Shown: one piece after another, positions 17,753 through 25,273 of the stretch
Numbering within the stretch: position 1 is the first letter of the stretch
How the letters are laid out: the number at the start of each line of letters is the position of its first letter
NCBI GenBank assembly: GCA_024398955.1
Contig: JAKSIG010000016.1
Location: 1-57,466 of the forward strand
From: Fibrobacter sp.
GTDB taxonomy: Bacteria > Fibrobacterota > Fibrobacteria > Fibrobacterales > Fibrobacteraceae
DNA length: 57,466 nt
Reading direction: 5' to 3'
The notes under the pieces: generated by a model
Databases searched by the model: none
Seen by the model: the letters and a program-made list of their open reading frames with translations, nothing else
What the model was told of the DNA's origin: nothing
Position numbers and translations under genes: made by a program

Positions 17753-18855
17753 TTCTTTCCACCAAACCAGTCGTTGATGTCTTCGCCTTCCTTCATGGCC
17801 GTCGGCAGATTTTCTAGGCCTTCACCAAGAATCGTACTTCGAATGCCCGCCTGGCTAAACAGGTTTCCAATGTACTCCATGCCACTGCGTCCGGCTTCAT
17901 CATGATCTAGGCAAAGTACGACGCTCTTATTCTTAAAGTAGTTCAGCCATTCTACCTTAAACGACCTCACTCCTGGAATACCAACTGCATTTATTTTCTG
18001 CCCTAAAAAAGTCAGCGTATCCACACAGCCTTCACAAAGATAAATCCACCCAGGTTTTTCATCCAGCGCAGCAAAGTTGTACGGGAAGGGGACCGTCGAA
18101 CGTAAATTCAGCTCCTTAGGCACCACAGAACTATCAATGGCTCGCGACTGAAAATAGAACGCCCGCCGCTCTTTATCCAAATACGGGAATATAAGCGGAT
18201 GCTTGTAGTAGCGTAAATTTCCCTTGTCGTTAAAGAGTCCCACATACTGCAGGACCTCGACACCGAAATCAGCTTTCAAGCTCTTATTGACAGACTCATA
18301 GTCTGTAATAGTACGCAGGATCATTCGATCCCACACAGGCTTGTAAATTCGGCGTTTGGCCAGCCATTTTGCGGCGGGAGTATTATCCACAGGACTCAGA
18401 CGTTTCAGGAACGAGAGAATAATTCGCTTTCGGTCTTCTTCGGGAACCAGTTCCTTAAGGTCTGGTTCCGGAGGAGGAGCCGTAGGCACATTCACCTGGC
18501 GGCCATTAATAACTGTACGAAGACCAGGACCACCAGAACTTGAAACAGGCCGTTGAGCGTTTCCCGGAACCAGGAACGGATACTGCTCCATCAGCCAACC
18601 CAAGGCCTCTGTAAAAGAACAGTCCTTGACAATCTGTACCAGAGAAATAACGTCTCCACGAACATCATCGCAAACCCAGCAGCGGAAATAGCCGTGTTCC
18701 TCGGAAACCGAAACAGACGGCGTGCGATCGCCGTGTACATGACGCTGCGGGAAAAAGCAGCGGCATTTGCCACGTACCACATCTACCCCGAGACTTTGAG
18801 CAACGGCAGTAATAGAAATGGATGCCTTAAATTGTTTAAGTTCTTCGTTTGTCAT
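17749..18855 (-). CDS. short DnaG-like primase (CHC2 zinc finger + TOPRIM)
   Basis: 368 aa, against about 600 for a full DnaG. The N-terminal CHC2-type zinc finger (about 28-75) is recognisable by GKCRC...H...YFRCWVC. A primase core follows (HPLIFPYLD, FQSRAID). The TOPRIM domain has the glutamate in LCEGCVDTL and the DxD in LDHDEAG. A DnaB-interacting C-terminal domain is missing. It could be an accessory primase, a plasmid/phage-derived primase or a nuclease-like relative. It overlaps mtgA by four bases. No phage genes are nearby. Confidence 0.78.
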   Translation of the reverse strand: MTNEELKQFKASISITAVAQSLGVDVVRGKCRCFFPQRHVHGDRTPSVSVSEEHGYFRCWVCDDVRGDVISLVQIVKDCSFTEALGWLMEQYPFLVPGNAQRPVSSSGGPGLRTVINGRQVNVPTAPPPEPDLKELVPEEDRKRIILSFLKRLSPVDNTPAAKWLAKRRIYKPVWDRMILRTITDYESVNKSLKADFGVEVLQYVGLFNDKGNLRYYKHPLIFPYLDKERRAFYFQSRAIDSSVVPKELNLRSTVPFPYNFAALDEKPGWIYLCEGCVDTLTFLGQKINAVGIPGVRSFKVEWLNYFKNKSVVLCLDHDEAGRSGMEYIGNLFSQAGIRSTILGEGLENLPTAMKEGEDINDWFGGKK

Positions 18856-18937
18856 CGTCTATCAATAAACGTTCCTAGAACATAAAAATATTTTGGAACA
18901 AAAGAAAAACTTTTTTTAGGGGGGCACCGCTCATAAC

Positions 18938-18949
18938 TATATTTTAGCC
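18938..18949 (+). promoter_or_regulatory. leaderless -7 type promoter of murB
   Basis: TATATTTT, then AGCC, then ATG. No ribosome site fits the start. Confidence 0.5.
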
Positions 18950-19885
18950 ATGATTTTTTTAGAAAACGAGCCCATGAGCAAGCACACCTCCTTTAAGGTA
19001 GGTGGAAACGCCCGCTATTTTTACAAAGCAGAGTCTGCAGAAGAAATTCTTGAAGCCCAAAAGGAACTTGCCGCAAAAGGCCTCCCCTACTTTATTTTGG
19101 GAAACGGGACAAATCTGCTTGTTTCTGACAAGGGGTATAAGGGCGGGATCATAATGCTAGGCAAATCGTTTTCTGAAATACAGGATTTAGGAAACGGAAA
19201 ATTCAAGGTTGGTGCAGGATTATCCCTGGGAGCCTTTGCCCGAAAGACCATTAAACTTGGTTACGCCGGCATTCATAAACTGGCAGGAGTTCCAGGAACC
19301 CTAGGCGGCGCCATCTACATGAATGCAGGCGCCTACGGTCAGGAAATCAGCCAGACCTGTTTAGAAGTTGAATGCCTAAATACAGCAGGTGCCATAAATG
19401 TGCACAAGGCCGCCGATTGCGATTTTGGCTACCGTCATAGCGGATTCCAGGTTTCTGCAGAAGAACGAATCGCAGGCAGACCCGCAGAAATTATTTTATC
19501 TGCAACATTCCTACTAGAGAGTGCCGAAACATCTGGCAAAGACAGCTACACTCTTGAAACCGAAATGCAGGAGTGCATGGCCAAGCGCAAGGCTAGCCAG
19601 CCTTTGAACATGCCCAACGCAGGTTCTACCTTTAAGCGCCTCGCTGTTGGTGCAGAAGACATACCTCAGCAGATTGCCCCCGGCTACTATATAGAACAAG
19701 CCGGTCTTAAAGGCTATCGCATTGGCGGTGCAGAAGTCAGCACGGTCCACGCCAACTTTATCGTAAACGCAGGCGGCGCAACCGCAAACGACATCAAGGA
19801 ACTTAGCGAATATGTACAAAAAACTGTAGCCGAAAAATTTGGAATTCAGCTACAGCGAGAAATCATTTTGCTAGGTGAATTTTAA
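18950..19885 (+). CDS. murB: UDP-N-acetylenolpyruvoylglucosamine reductase
   Basis: Reduces UDP-GlcNAc-enolpyruvate to UDP-MurNAc with NADPH and FAD. 311 aa, type II MurB length. FAD-binding motifs GNGTNLLV and GVPGTLGGAIYMNAGAYG; GYRHSGF; the proton-donor serine in PNAGSTFKR; the catalytic glutamate in LQREIILLG close to the C-terminus. The start is fixed by the N-terminal KHTSFKVGG motif, which needs the preceding residues. No Shine-Dalgarno sequence. It lies outside the dcw cluster and is transcribed divergently from the primase-mtgA pair. Confidence 0.96.
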   Translation: MIFLENEPMSKHTSFKVGGNARYFYKAESAEEILEAQKELAAKGLPYFILGNGTNLLVSDKGYKGGIIMLGKSFSEIQDLGNGKFKVGAGLSLGAFARKTIKLGYAGIHKLAGVPGTLGGAIYMNAGAYGQEISQTCLEVECLNTAGAINVHKAADCDFGYRHSGFQVSAEERIAGRPAEIILSATFLLESAETSGKDSYTLETEMQECMAKRKASQPLNMPNAGSTFKRLAVGAEDIPQQIAPGYYIEQAGLKGYRIGGAEVSTVHANFIVNAGGATANDIKELSEYVQKTVAEKFGIQLQREIILLGEF

Positions 19886-19895
19886 TCGCGATTCA

Positions 19896-20357
19896 TCAGG
19901 CATCTTCAGATTCTGCGTCGGATTCGTCCGACGCATTATTTTTGCCAGTCTCAGCTGGCAGCGGATCAAACCTATTCAGCAATTTGCAAATCAAGGCATA
20001 AACGGAACCGCCCACAAATCCACCGAAGGTATCCGCCACCAAGTCCAGGGCATCGCAGCTACGGCCTTCTACAAAGCGCTGGTGATATTCATCGGTACAG
20101 CCGTAAGCAAGAGCCAACCCCATTACAATTAAAACGCGCAACCACTGGCGAGAAGACCATTGACCGCGAGTCCACCACATGGCAAAGCAACCTGCCAAAG
20201 TTGCATACTCGCAGGTATGGGCCAGCTTATCCCAAACATGGGGCAAGCCTTCTAAATCTGCAGAAGTCATCGACGAAATCTTGAAGATTATCGCCATACA
20301 AAGAATGGCAGGGATCTTGCGGAAAAACGGGTACTTTGTAAATAAGGATTCAAACAT
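19896..20357 (-). CDS. VanZ-like membrane protein
   Basis: 153-aa VanZ-family protein with about four membrane helices. Family motifs: WDKLAHTCEYATLAG and YGCTDEYHQRFVEGR followed by DLVADTFGG. The C-terminal 20 residues are acidic and cytoplasmic. VanZ relatives occur widely and are usually not linked to glycopeptide resistance; no van genes are present. It converges with murB, with only ten bases between the two stops, and its 3' coding end contains the murB terminator. Confidence 0.87.
   Translation of the reverse strand: MFESLFTKYPFFRKIPAILCMAIIFKISSMTSADLEGLPHVWDKLAHTCEYATLAGCFAMWWTRGQWSSRQWLRVLIVMGLALAYGCTDEYHQRFVEGRSCDALDLVADTFGGFVGGSVYALICKLLNRFDPLPAETGKNNASDESDAESEDA
19914..19943 (+). 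terminator. murB terminator embedded in the vanZ-like gene
   Basis: Perfect 9-bp stem TGCGTCGGA / TCCGACGCA with a TTCG tetraloop, then TTATTTTT. On the other strand it encodes part of the acidic VanZ tail (NNASDESDAE). Confidence 0.8.
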
Positions 20358-20439
20358 CTTGCCATATAAAATAGCAAAATAAGACTACTTCGATTGCATC
20401 GGTCCTCTTGACCTTGCAATGACAGCCACGGTGGATTTC

Positions 20440-20452
20440 TATATTTGCAGGT
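20440..20452 (+). promoter_or_regulatory. leaderless -7 type promoter of rlmI
   Basis: TATATTTG, then CAGGT, then ATG. The CAGG is too close to act as a normal ribosome site. Confidence 0.45.
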
Positions 20453-21646
20453 ATGAAAGCAATTACATTGAAAGCCGGACGCGAAAAGTCCGCCCTCCGT
20501 TATCATCCGTGGATTTTCAGTGGCGCCATCGACGAAGTGACAGGCGACCCGCAATTGGGTGACGTTGTAGAAGTTTACAGCTACCATAGCGATTTTTTAG
20601 GCCTGGCCGCCTACTCCCCCAAATCCCAGATTCGTGGACGTTTCTGGACCTTTGGCGAAAAGCAGAACATCGACCGCGATTTTTTTAGCGACATTTTGGA
20701 CCGAGCCATCGCCGCCCGCAAGAGTCGCGGTTTTGACATTGCCGACAAGGATGTAGCTTTCCGTTTAATCAATGCCGAAAACGATGGCATTCCCGGTTGC
20801 ATTATCGACAAGTATGCAGACATCTACTCTGTAGAAATTCTCGCCGCAGGTGCAGAAGTCAACCGCAAGATTATTTACGAACTTCTAGCCGAAAAAACAG
20901 GCTGCCGCGGAATCTACGAGCGCTGCGATTCCGACGTTCGCAAGAAGGAAGGCCTCCCTCTGCGTACGGGCACAGTCTACGGCGAAGTTCCCGACGAACC
21001 CGTCATCATTAACGAAAACGGCATTCTATTTCCTATCGACGTGAAGAACGGCCATAAGACCGGCTACTACCTGGACCAGCGTGACGCTCGCCGCCGCGTT
21101 GGCGAACTGGCCAAAGGCAAGAAGATGCTGAACTGCTTCTGCTATACAGGCGGTTTCGGTCTTTACGCTCTTCGCGGTGGTTGCGAAAAGGTCTATCAGG
21201 TAGACGTTTCCAAGGACGCTTTGGTTCTTGCCAAGGAAGGCATCATGCGCAACAAGCTATCCACCGCCCACGCCACCCATGTGGAAGCAGACGTTTTCCA
21301 GTACCTGCGTAAGTGTCGCGACAGGGCAGAAACCTTCGACTTTATCGTTCTGGACCCGCCCAAGTTCGTAGAATCCAAGGACAATCTGCAGAAAGGCTGC
21401 CGCGGTTACAAGGACATCAACCTGCTGGCCATAAAGCTTCTTGCAGAAGGCGGCATGCTGGCAACCTTCAGCTGCTCTGGCTTGATGGAAATGGATTTAT
21501 TCCAGAAGATTATTGCCGACGCCGCTGCAGATGCACACCGTCGCGTCCAAATCATAGAACGTTTCGGTCAGCCCGCAGACCATCCTGTAAACACAGCCTT
21601 CCCCGAAGGGCAATACCTCAAGGGATTACTTGTACAGGTAATCTAG
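20453..21646 (+). CDS. rlmI: 23S rRNA m5C methyltransferase, RlmI-like
   Basis: 397-aa SAM-dependent methylase of the RlmI (YccW) family, which modifies C1962 of 23S rRNA in E. coli. An N-terminal PUA domain (about 1-80: LKAGREKSALRYHPWIFSGA) is followed by a central RlmI domain with DQRDARR and a Rossmann fold (LNCFCYTGGFGLYAL). The catalytic motifs are LDPPKF and the cysteine in FSCSG. Length and domain order are typical. Flanked by the divergent vanZ-like gene and the convergent GH16 gene. The exact target base is inferred from the family. Confidence 0.88.
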   Translation: MKAITLKAGREKSALRYHPWIFSGAIDEVTGDPQLGDVVEVYSYHSDFLGLAAYSPKSQIRGRFWTFGEKQNIDRDFFSDILDRAIAARKSRGFDIADKDVAFRLINAENDGIPGCIIDKYADIYSVEILAAGAEVNRKIIYELLAEKTGCRGIYERCDSDVRKKEGLPLRTGTVYGEVPDEPVIINENGILFPIDVKNGHKTGYYLDQRDARRRVGELAKGKKMLNCFCYTGGFGLYALRGGCEKVYQVDVSKDALVLAKEGIMRNKLSTAHATHVEADVFQYLRKCRDRAETFDFIVLDPPKFVESKDNLQKGCRGYKDINLLAIKLLAEGGMLATFSCSGLMEMDLFQKIIADAAADAHRRVQIIERFGQPADHPVNTAFPEGQYLKGLLVQVI

Positions 21647-21665
21647 CAGTGCAATTTTAATACAG

Positions 21666-21699
21666 AAAGGTCCGCAGAAACATCATCTGCGGACCTTTT
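21666..21699. terminator. bidirectional terminator between rlmI and GH16
   Basis: Perfect 12-bp stem AAAGGTCCGCAG / CTGCGGACCTTT with a 9-nt loop, A-rich on one side and T-rich on the other. It serves both convergent genes. Confidence 0.88.
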
Positions 21700-21719
21700 C
21701 ATTTTGAAAGCCTGGTTCC

Positions 21720-23198
21720 TTACTTTATCTGGCGTCCCTTCAGATTGTAGCGTCTCGAACCTTCGCGGCCCTGAGGACCGAATTCCACATAGAACATTCC
21801 ATTCTTGCGGAACACCGCGCTTCCATAGGGAGCGATTCGTTCTTGCAGGTCATAACGTCTTGCAATACCAAGCGAAGAATCCGCAGGAACCTTAGAGGAA
21901 TCCTGCAGTACGGAATCCTTTGCCAAGGTATCTACGACAGATGTATCCTTGGGATCTTCCACAGGCTTCTCATATTCGGATGCCTTGATCAGGCGCCACT
22001 TCTGATGCCATTCCCAAGCCGTATTCCAATCCTGAACAACGCCATCCCCAGATTCCGTGGCCCGCAAGTAATGGCCGCTATGAGCCATCTTCAGGCGATA
22101 CTGATTCCCGAACTGATTTTCAAAAACGATCTTCTGATGGTCCTTTCCGTTCCAGTTATACACTCCGGCAGAAGCACCAGGATCCTTGTTCTCATTAGGA
22201 ATTTCAAAGGACAGGTCCCCAAAATCCAGGCGGAAGGTGTTGGCAGAAATCTGAGTCATGACCGCAGAAGCAGCCTTGTCGCCACAATCACCAAGAACAA
22301 TCTTCTTTGCATCGTTGGGCTGCATGCACTTCTGGAAGGCTTCAGACTGAATCAAGACCGTATCCGGCTTAACAGGCTTGGCCTTCCACACACGAATCCA
22401 GTCCGCCTCAAAATAGGCAGGATTGTCAGCAGTTACCTCAATATCATTTCCGGCCCAGCCGCCAATGGCCAAGTTCACAATAATATACTGGGCAGCCAGC
22501 TGCCTGATTTCTGTAGGTCGATTGTAACTTGCAAACTTCTTGTCGTCAAAATAGAAGTTCAGATTCGATTCATCCCACTCCACTGCGTAGGTATGAAAAT
22601 CAGCAGAACGATCTACGTCATCATCCTTGTGGCCACCGAAAGATGCTTCGTGATCCCAGGCGGAACCATGATCGTTGTACCAGCTCGGATTGGTATAATG
22701 CAAATAATAGTGATGCTGTTTGCGGGAAGCGGGAATTTCAAGAATATCAATTTCCGGGGGCCAGCCATCTTGCAAAGTCCAGAATGCAGGCCAAGTTCCC
22801 TTTTGGCTGGGGGCCTTAAATCGACCTTCGATGTAACCATACTTGACTTCAAAATGGCCTCTGGTATCGATGGCACCCGAAGTATAGTCCACAGGAATTT
22901 CCTTGCCATCGAACTTCGCCGTAGCCGGGGCGTCGGGATGTTTCTTGGCTTCGCCCTTAAGCATCAGCTTGCCATCCTTCACAATGACATTTGCCGCATC
23001 GCAGTAAGCTCGATGATTATGGGTATGGCCCCAATTGTAGGTGGGATTCCACTTTGTCAGATCCAGAGAATTTCCATCAAAGTTGTCTTCAAATACAAGA
23101 TCCCACCCGCTAAAATTTGCGGGCGGATTAGCAAAAGAAACTGCGGATCCCGCAACAAGCAGCAAAAATGCTGGTTTGGCTCCTTTCAAAAATTTCAT
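21720..23198 (-). CDS. secreted GH16 beta-glucanase (laminarinase-like)
   Basis: 492-aa exported glycoside hydrolase. Signal peptide about 1-23. GH16 domain about 28-275 with the catalytic motif E149-I-D151-I-L-E154 (nucleophile E149, acid/base E154). The bulged-motif form and surroundings (GTWPAFWTLQ, VNLAIGGWAG) fit laminarinase/lichenase subgroups. Residues about 285-405 look like a beta-trefoil (ricin-type) carbohydrate-binding domain (FQKCMQPND, QKWRLIKA). A Ser/Asp linker leads to a C-terminal segment ending RRYNLKGRQIK, a tail seen on many Fibrobacter secreted enzymes. AGG lies upstream of the ATG. Confidence 0.92.
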   Translation of the reverse strand: MKFLKGAKPAFLLLVAGSAVSFANPPANFSGWDLVFEDNFDGNSLDLTKWNPTYNWGHTHNHRAYCDAANVIVKDGKLMLKGEAKKHPDAPATAKFDGKEIPVDYTSGAIDTRGHFEVKYGYIEGRFKAPSQKGTWPAFWTLQDGWPPEIDILEIPASRKQHHYYLHYTNPSWYNDHGSAWDHEASFGGHKDDDVDRSADFHTYAVEWDESNLNFYFDDKKFASYNRPTEIRQLAAQYIIVNLAIGGWAGNDIEVTADNPAYFEADWIRVWKAKPVKPDTVLIQSEAFQKCMQPNDAKKIVLGDCGDKAASAVMTQISANTFRLDFGDLSFEIPNENKDPGASAGVYNWNGKDHQKIVFENQFGNQYRLKMAHSGHYLRATESGDGVVQDWNTAWEWHQKWRLIKASEYEKPVEDPKDTSVVDTLAKDSVLQDSSKVPADSSLGIARRYDLQERIAPYGSAVFRKNGMFYVEFGPQGREGSRRYNLKGRQIK

Positions 23199-23232
23199 AA
23201 CCCATCCTCGTCACGACTAAAAAATGCTCTTA

Positions 23233-23271
23233 TAAAAAAAGCCGCGACGTCTATAATATAACGTCTGCGGC
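23233..23271 (-). terminator. terminator of the TPR gene
   Basis: Minus strand GCCGC-(A/T bulge)-GACGT paired stem with a 10-nt AT loop, then TTTTTTTATAAG. It lies between the TPR stop and the GH16 start. Confidence 0.75.
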
Positions 23272-23307
23272 CTATTAATTTATGTTAAAAAGTTTTAGCG
23301 AAACAAA

Positions 23308-24813
23308 TTAACGCACTTTTCGGGGCAATTCCTTGGCGTGTTTCTCTAACCAGACTGCGTCTTCTAGAGCGCGTTCGGCTTCGGTCGCCCAGTCGGAATC
23401 CGGGAACTGCTGGACCACTTCACGATAGCGGGTTACGGCACTGTGGAAGTCCTGCAGTTCGCGATACACATTGCCCAGCTGAAGCATGGTAAAGTAACGC
23501 TCCTCGGGATTCTGTTCCGTTTCTAGCAGAGACTTGTACATCTGGAGAGCCAGGTCGTAACTGCCTGCGCTAAATAGCAGGTTGGCATTTGCAATCGTAG
23601 GCACTGCGGTAGGCTGCGCAGACATATCGTTTTCTGCAGCCACTGCGGCAGGAGCCTCGGCTACAGGAGCAGCTGCCTGAGTTTCTGCAGGCACAGCTTC
23701 GGGCTTTGCAGGCTCCGTCTTAGGAGATTCCGCTACAGCCACTTCTTCTTTTGCGGCTTCGGCTTTTGCAGCCTTGATTGCGGCAAGGCGTTCTTCTGCA
23801 GCCTTACGATACTTACCGTTGGGGGCAGCCTTCTTCATGTAGTTCGCCAAGAACTTCAGTTCCTGGTCGGGCTTGTTCTGCTTCTGATAAATGCAGGCCA
23901 GGAAGTAGTTTGCATCGTTGCCCTCTTCCTTATATTCAAGACCTTTCTTCAAATTGAATTCAGCCTTTTCATATTCGCCTAGCTGGTAACGAGTCAGACC
24001 CGCATAGAAATAGGCGCCGGTATGGCCAGGAGTCTTCTTCAGTACTTCGCGCCAGGCCTTTGCAGCTTCGGTGTAATTTCCTTCAGCATAGAGGACCTTG
24101 CCCTTTTCGAAGGGATCTGCGGGAAGAGTCTTTGCAGGTTCTGCAGGGGCTGCGGCGGGAGCAGATGCGGCGGCGGGGGCTGCAGTCTTCACAGGTTCTG
24201 CGGCCTTAGGAGTTTCTGCAGGTTTTGCTTCGGCAGACTTTGTTTCGGCGGGCTTTACCTCTGCAGGCTTAGCTTCTACAGGTTTAGCCTCTACCTTAGC
24301 AGGTTCGGCCTTGGCCGTTTCTGTCTTGGCAGGTTCAACCTTGGCGGGTTCTGCAGGGGCAGCGACAGGAGCCGGTTCGCTCGCCTTGGCAGGCTCTGGT
24401 GCAGGAACTGCGGGTGCTGTTGCAACGGGAGCAGCAGCTTCTTCTACCGCAGGAGCAGGATTATTCTTAGGATCCTTGGCTCGTTCAGCGTCAGCCTTGG
24501 ACTTCTGACCCAAAGCTTCATAAACCTTGGCTGCACCTTCGTAGGCGGCACTCTTGGTAGGCTCAAACTTGTAAGCCAGGCGATAGTTGGCAAGCGCGCC
24601 ACTATAATCCTTCATTTTCATACGGACTTCGGCCGCAGCAAAATAGGCATCAGCATTCTTAGGCTGTTCCGCCAGAATAGCTCGATATTCGCCCAGGGCC
24701 ATTTCATAGTTACCCTTGGCTTCAAAAATCGCCCCCTGTTCCATACGGGGGTCAGCACTAAAGGACAAACCTACAAGAAAAGACAGCGCTAATGCAGAAA
24801 TTTTCATATTCAT
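23308..24813 (-). CDS. secreted TPR protein with Ala/Pro/Lys linkers
   Basis: 501 aa. Signal peptide about 1-19, then TPR repeats (about 25-110: QGAIFEAKGNYEMALGEYRAIL). A long EPAKxE/KPAEx linker (about 115-230) leads to more TPRs (about 235-335), a second linker, and a final YbgF-like TPR pair (NLLFSAGSYDLALQMYKSLL to RYREVVQQFPDSDWA). Probably a periplasmic scaffold; partner unknown. The start at 24813 is chosen for the signal peptide; upstream in-frame residues are hydrophobic but lie past TATTATTA, five bases before this ATG. No ribosome site, so possibly leaderless. An ATG two codons in is the alternative. Confidence 0.78.
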   Translation of the reverse strand: MNMKISALALSFLVGLSFSADPRMEQGAIFEAKGNYEMALGEYRAILAEQPKNADAYFAAAEVRMKMKDYSGALANYRLAYKFEPTKSAAYEGAAKVYEALGQKSKADAERAKDPKNNPAPAVEEAAAPVATAPAVPAPEPAKASEPAPVAAPAEPAKVEPAKTETAKAEPAKVEAKPVEAKPAEVKPAETKSAEAKPAETPKAAEPVKTAAPAAASAPAAAPAEPAKTLPADPFEKGKVLYAEGNYTEAAKAWREVLKKTPGHTGAYFYAGLTRYQLGEYEKAEFNLKKGLEYKEEGNDANYFLACIYQKQNKPDQELKFLANYMKKAAPNGKYRKAAEERLAAIKAAKAEAAKEEVAVAESPKTEPAKPEAVPAETQAAAPVAEAPAAVAAENDMSAQPTAVPTIANANLLFSAGSYDLALQMYKSLLETEQNPEERYFTMLQLGNVYRELQDFHSAVTRYREVVQQFPDSDWATEAERALEDAVWLEKHAKELPRKVR

Positions 24814-24971
24814 GCTTATAATAATAGCAAAAACAAAACACCACAACTCGTTGAGCACCAACAACTTACGCGATTTCAGGACTCTTTTTCTGCTTTTTTA
24901 AATCAAATTTTACACCTAAACAGGAGTTGTTCTATCTAACTTTGGAACAGAAAGACGAAAAAAGAGTTTTT

Positions 24972-25175
24972 ATGAGCAAACTGCTATCCTATCTTATTCC
25001 CGGAATCATAGTGGCAGCCATCTTAATGGCAGTCAAGGCGTTCCTTCTTCCCGAAGAACTTTGCAAGGCAGACTGGTTCAACATTCTCATGAGCATTGTT
25101 TACCTAGCCTGCATCATCGTTCCCTGCGCCATCTACTTTTTTACCAACCCTCCGGGACGCGGAGCTCAGCCCTAG
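24972..25175 (+). CDS. small two-helix membrane protein, 67 aa
   Basis: Not recognised. Two hydrophobic helices (about 5-24 and 37-60) with a short polar loop EELCKADW and a proline/glycine tail. It starts at the second ATG of the frame, with AAAAAAGAG upstream. A perfect TAnnTTTG element, TAACTTTG, lies at 24937-24944, and a strong terminator (25212-25241) follows, so it looks like an independent gene. It is convergent with the YfhO-family gene. Confidence 0.6.
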   Translation: MSKLLSYLIPGIIVAAILMAVKAFLLPEELCKADWFNILMSIVYLACIIVPCAIYFFTNPPGRGAQP

Positions 25176-25211
25176 CCCGCACTTGTTAATTTATATAAAA
25201 TCAGACGGTAC

Positions 25212-25241
25212 AAAAAAAGAGAGGTAAACCTCTCTTTTTTT
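25212..25241. terminator. bidirectional terminator
   Basis: AAAAAAAGAGAGG / CCTCTCTTTTTTT stem with a TAAA loop, between the 67-aa gene and the YfhO-family gene. Confidence 0.88.
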
Positions 25242-25273
25242 ATTTTGCAATTTTTTATCAAAAAAGAAGGGAG

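Noticed and set aside
19896..20357. VanZ as a teicoplanin-resistance gene
   Set aside because: No vanA/vanB/vanR-type genes are near; VanZ-like proteins are widespread in non-resistant bacteria.
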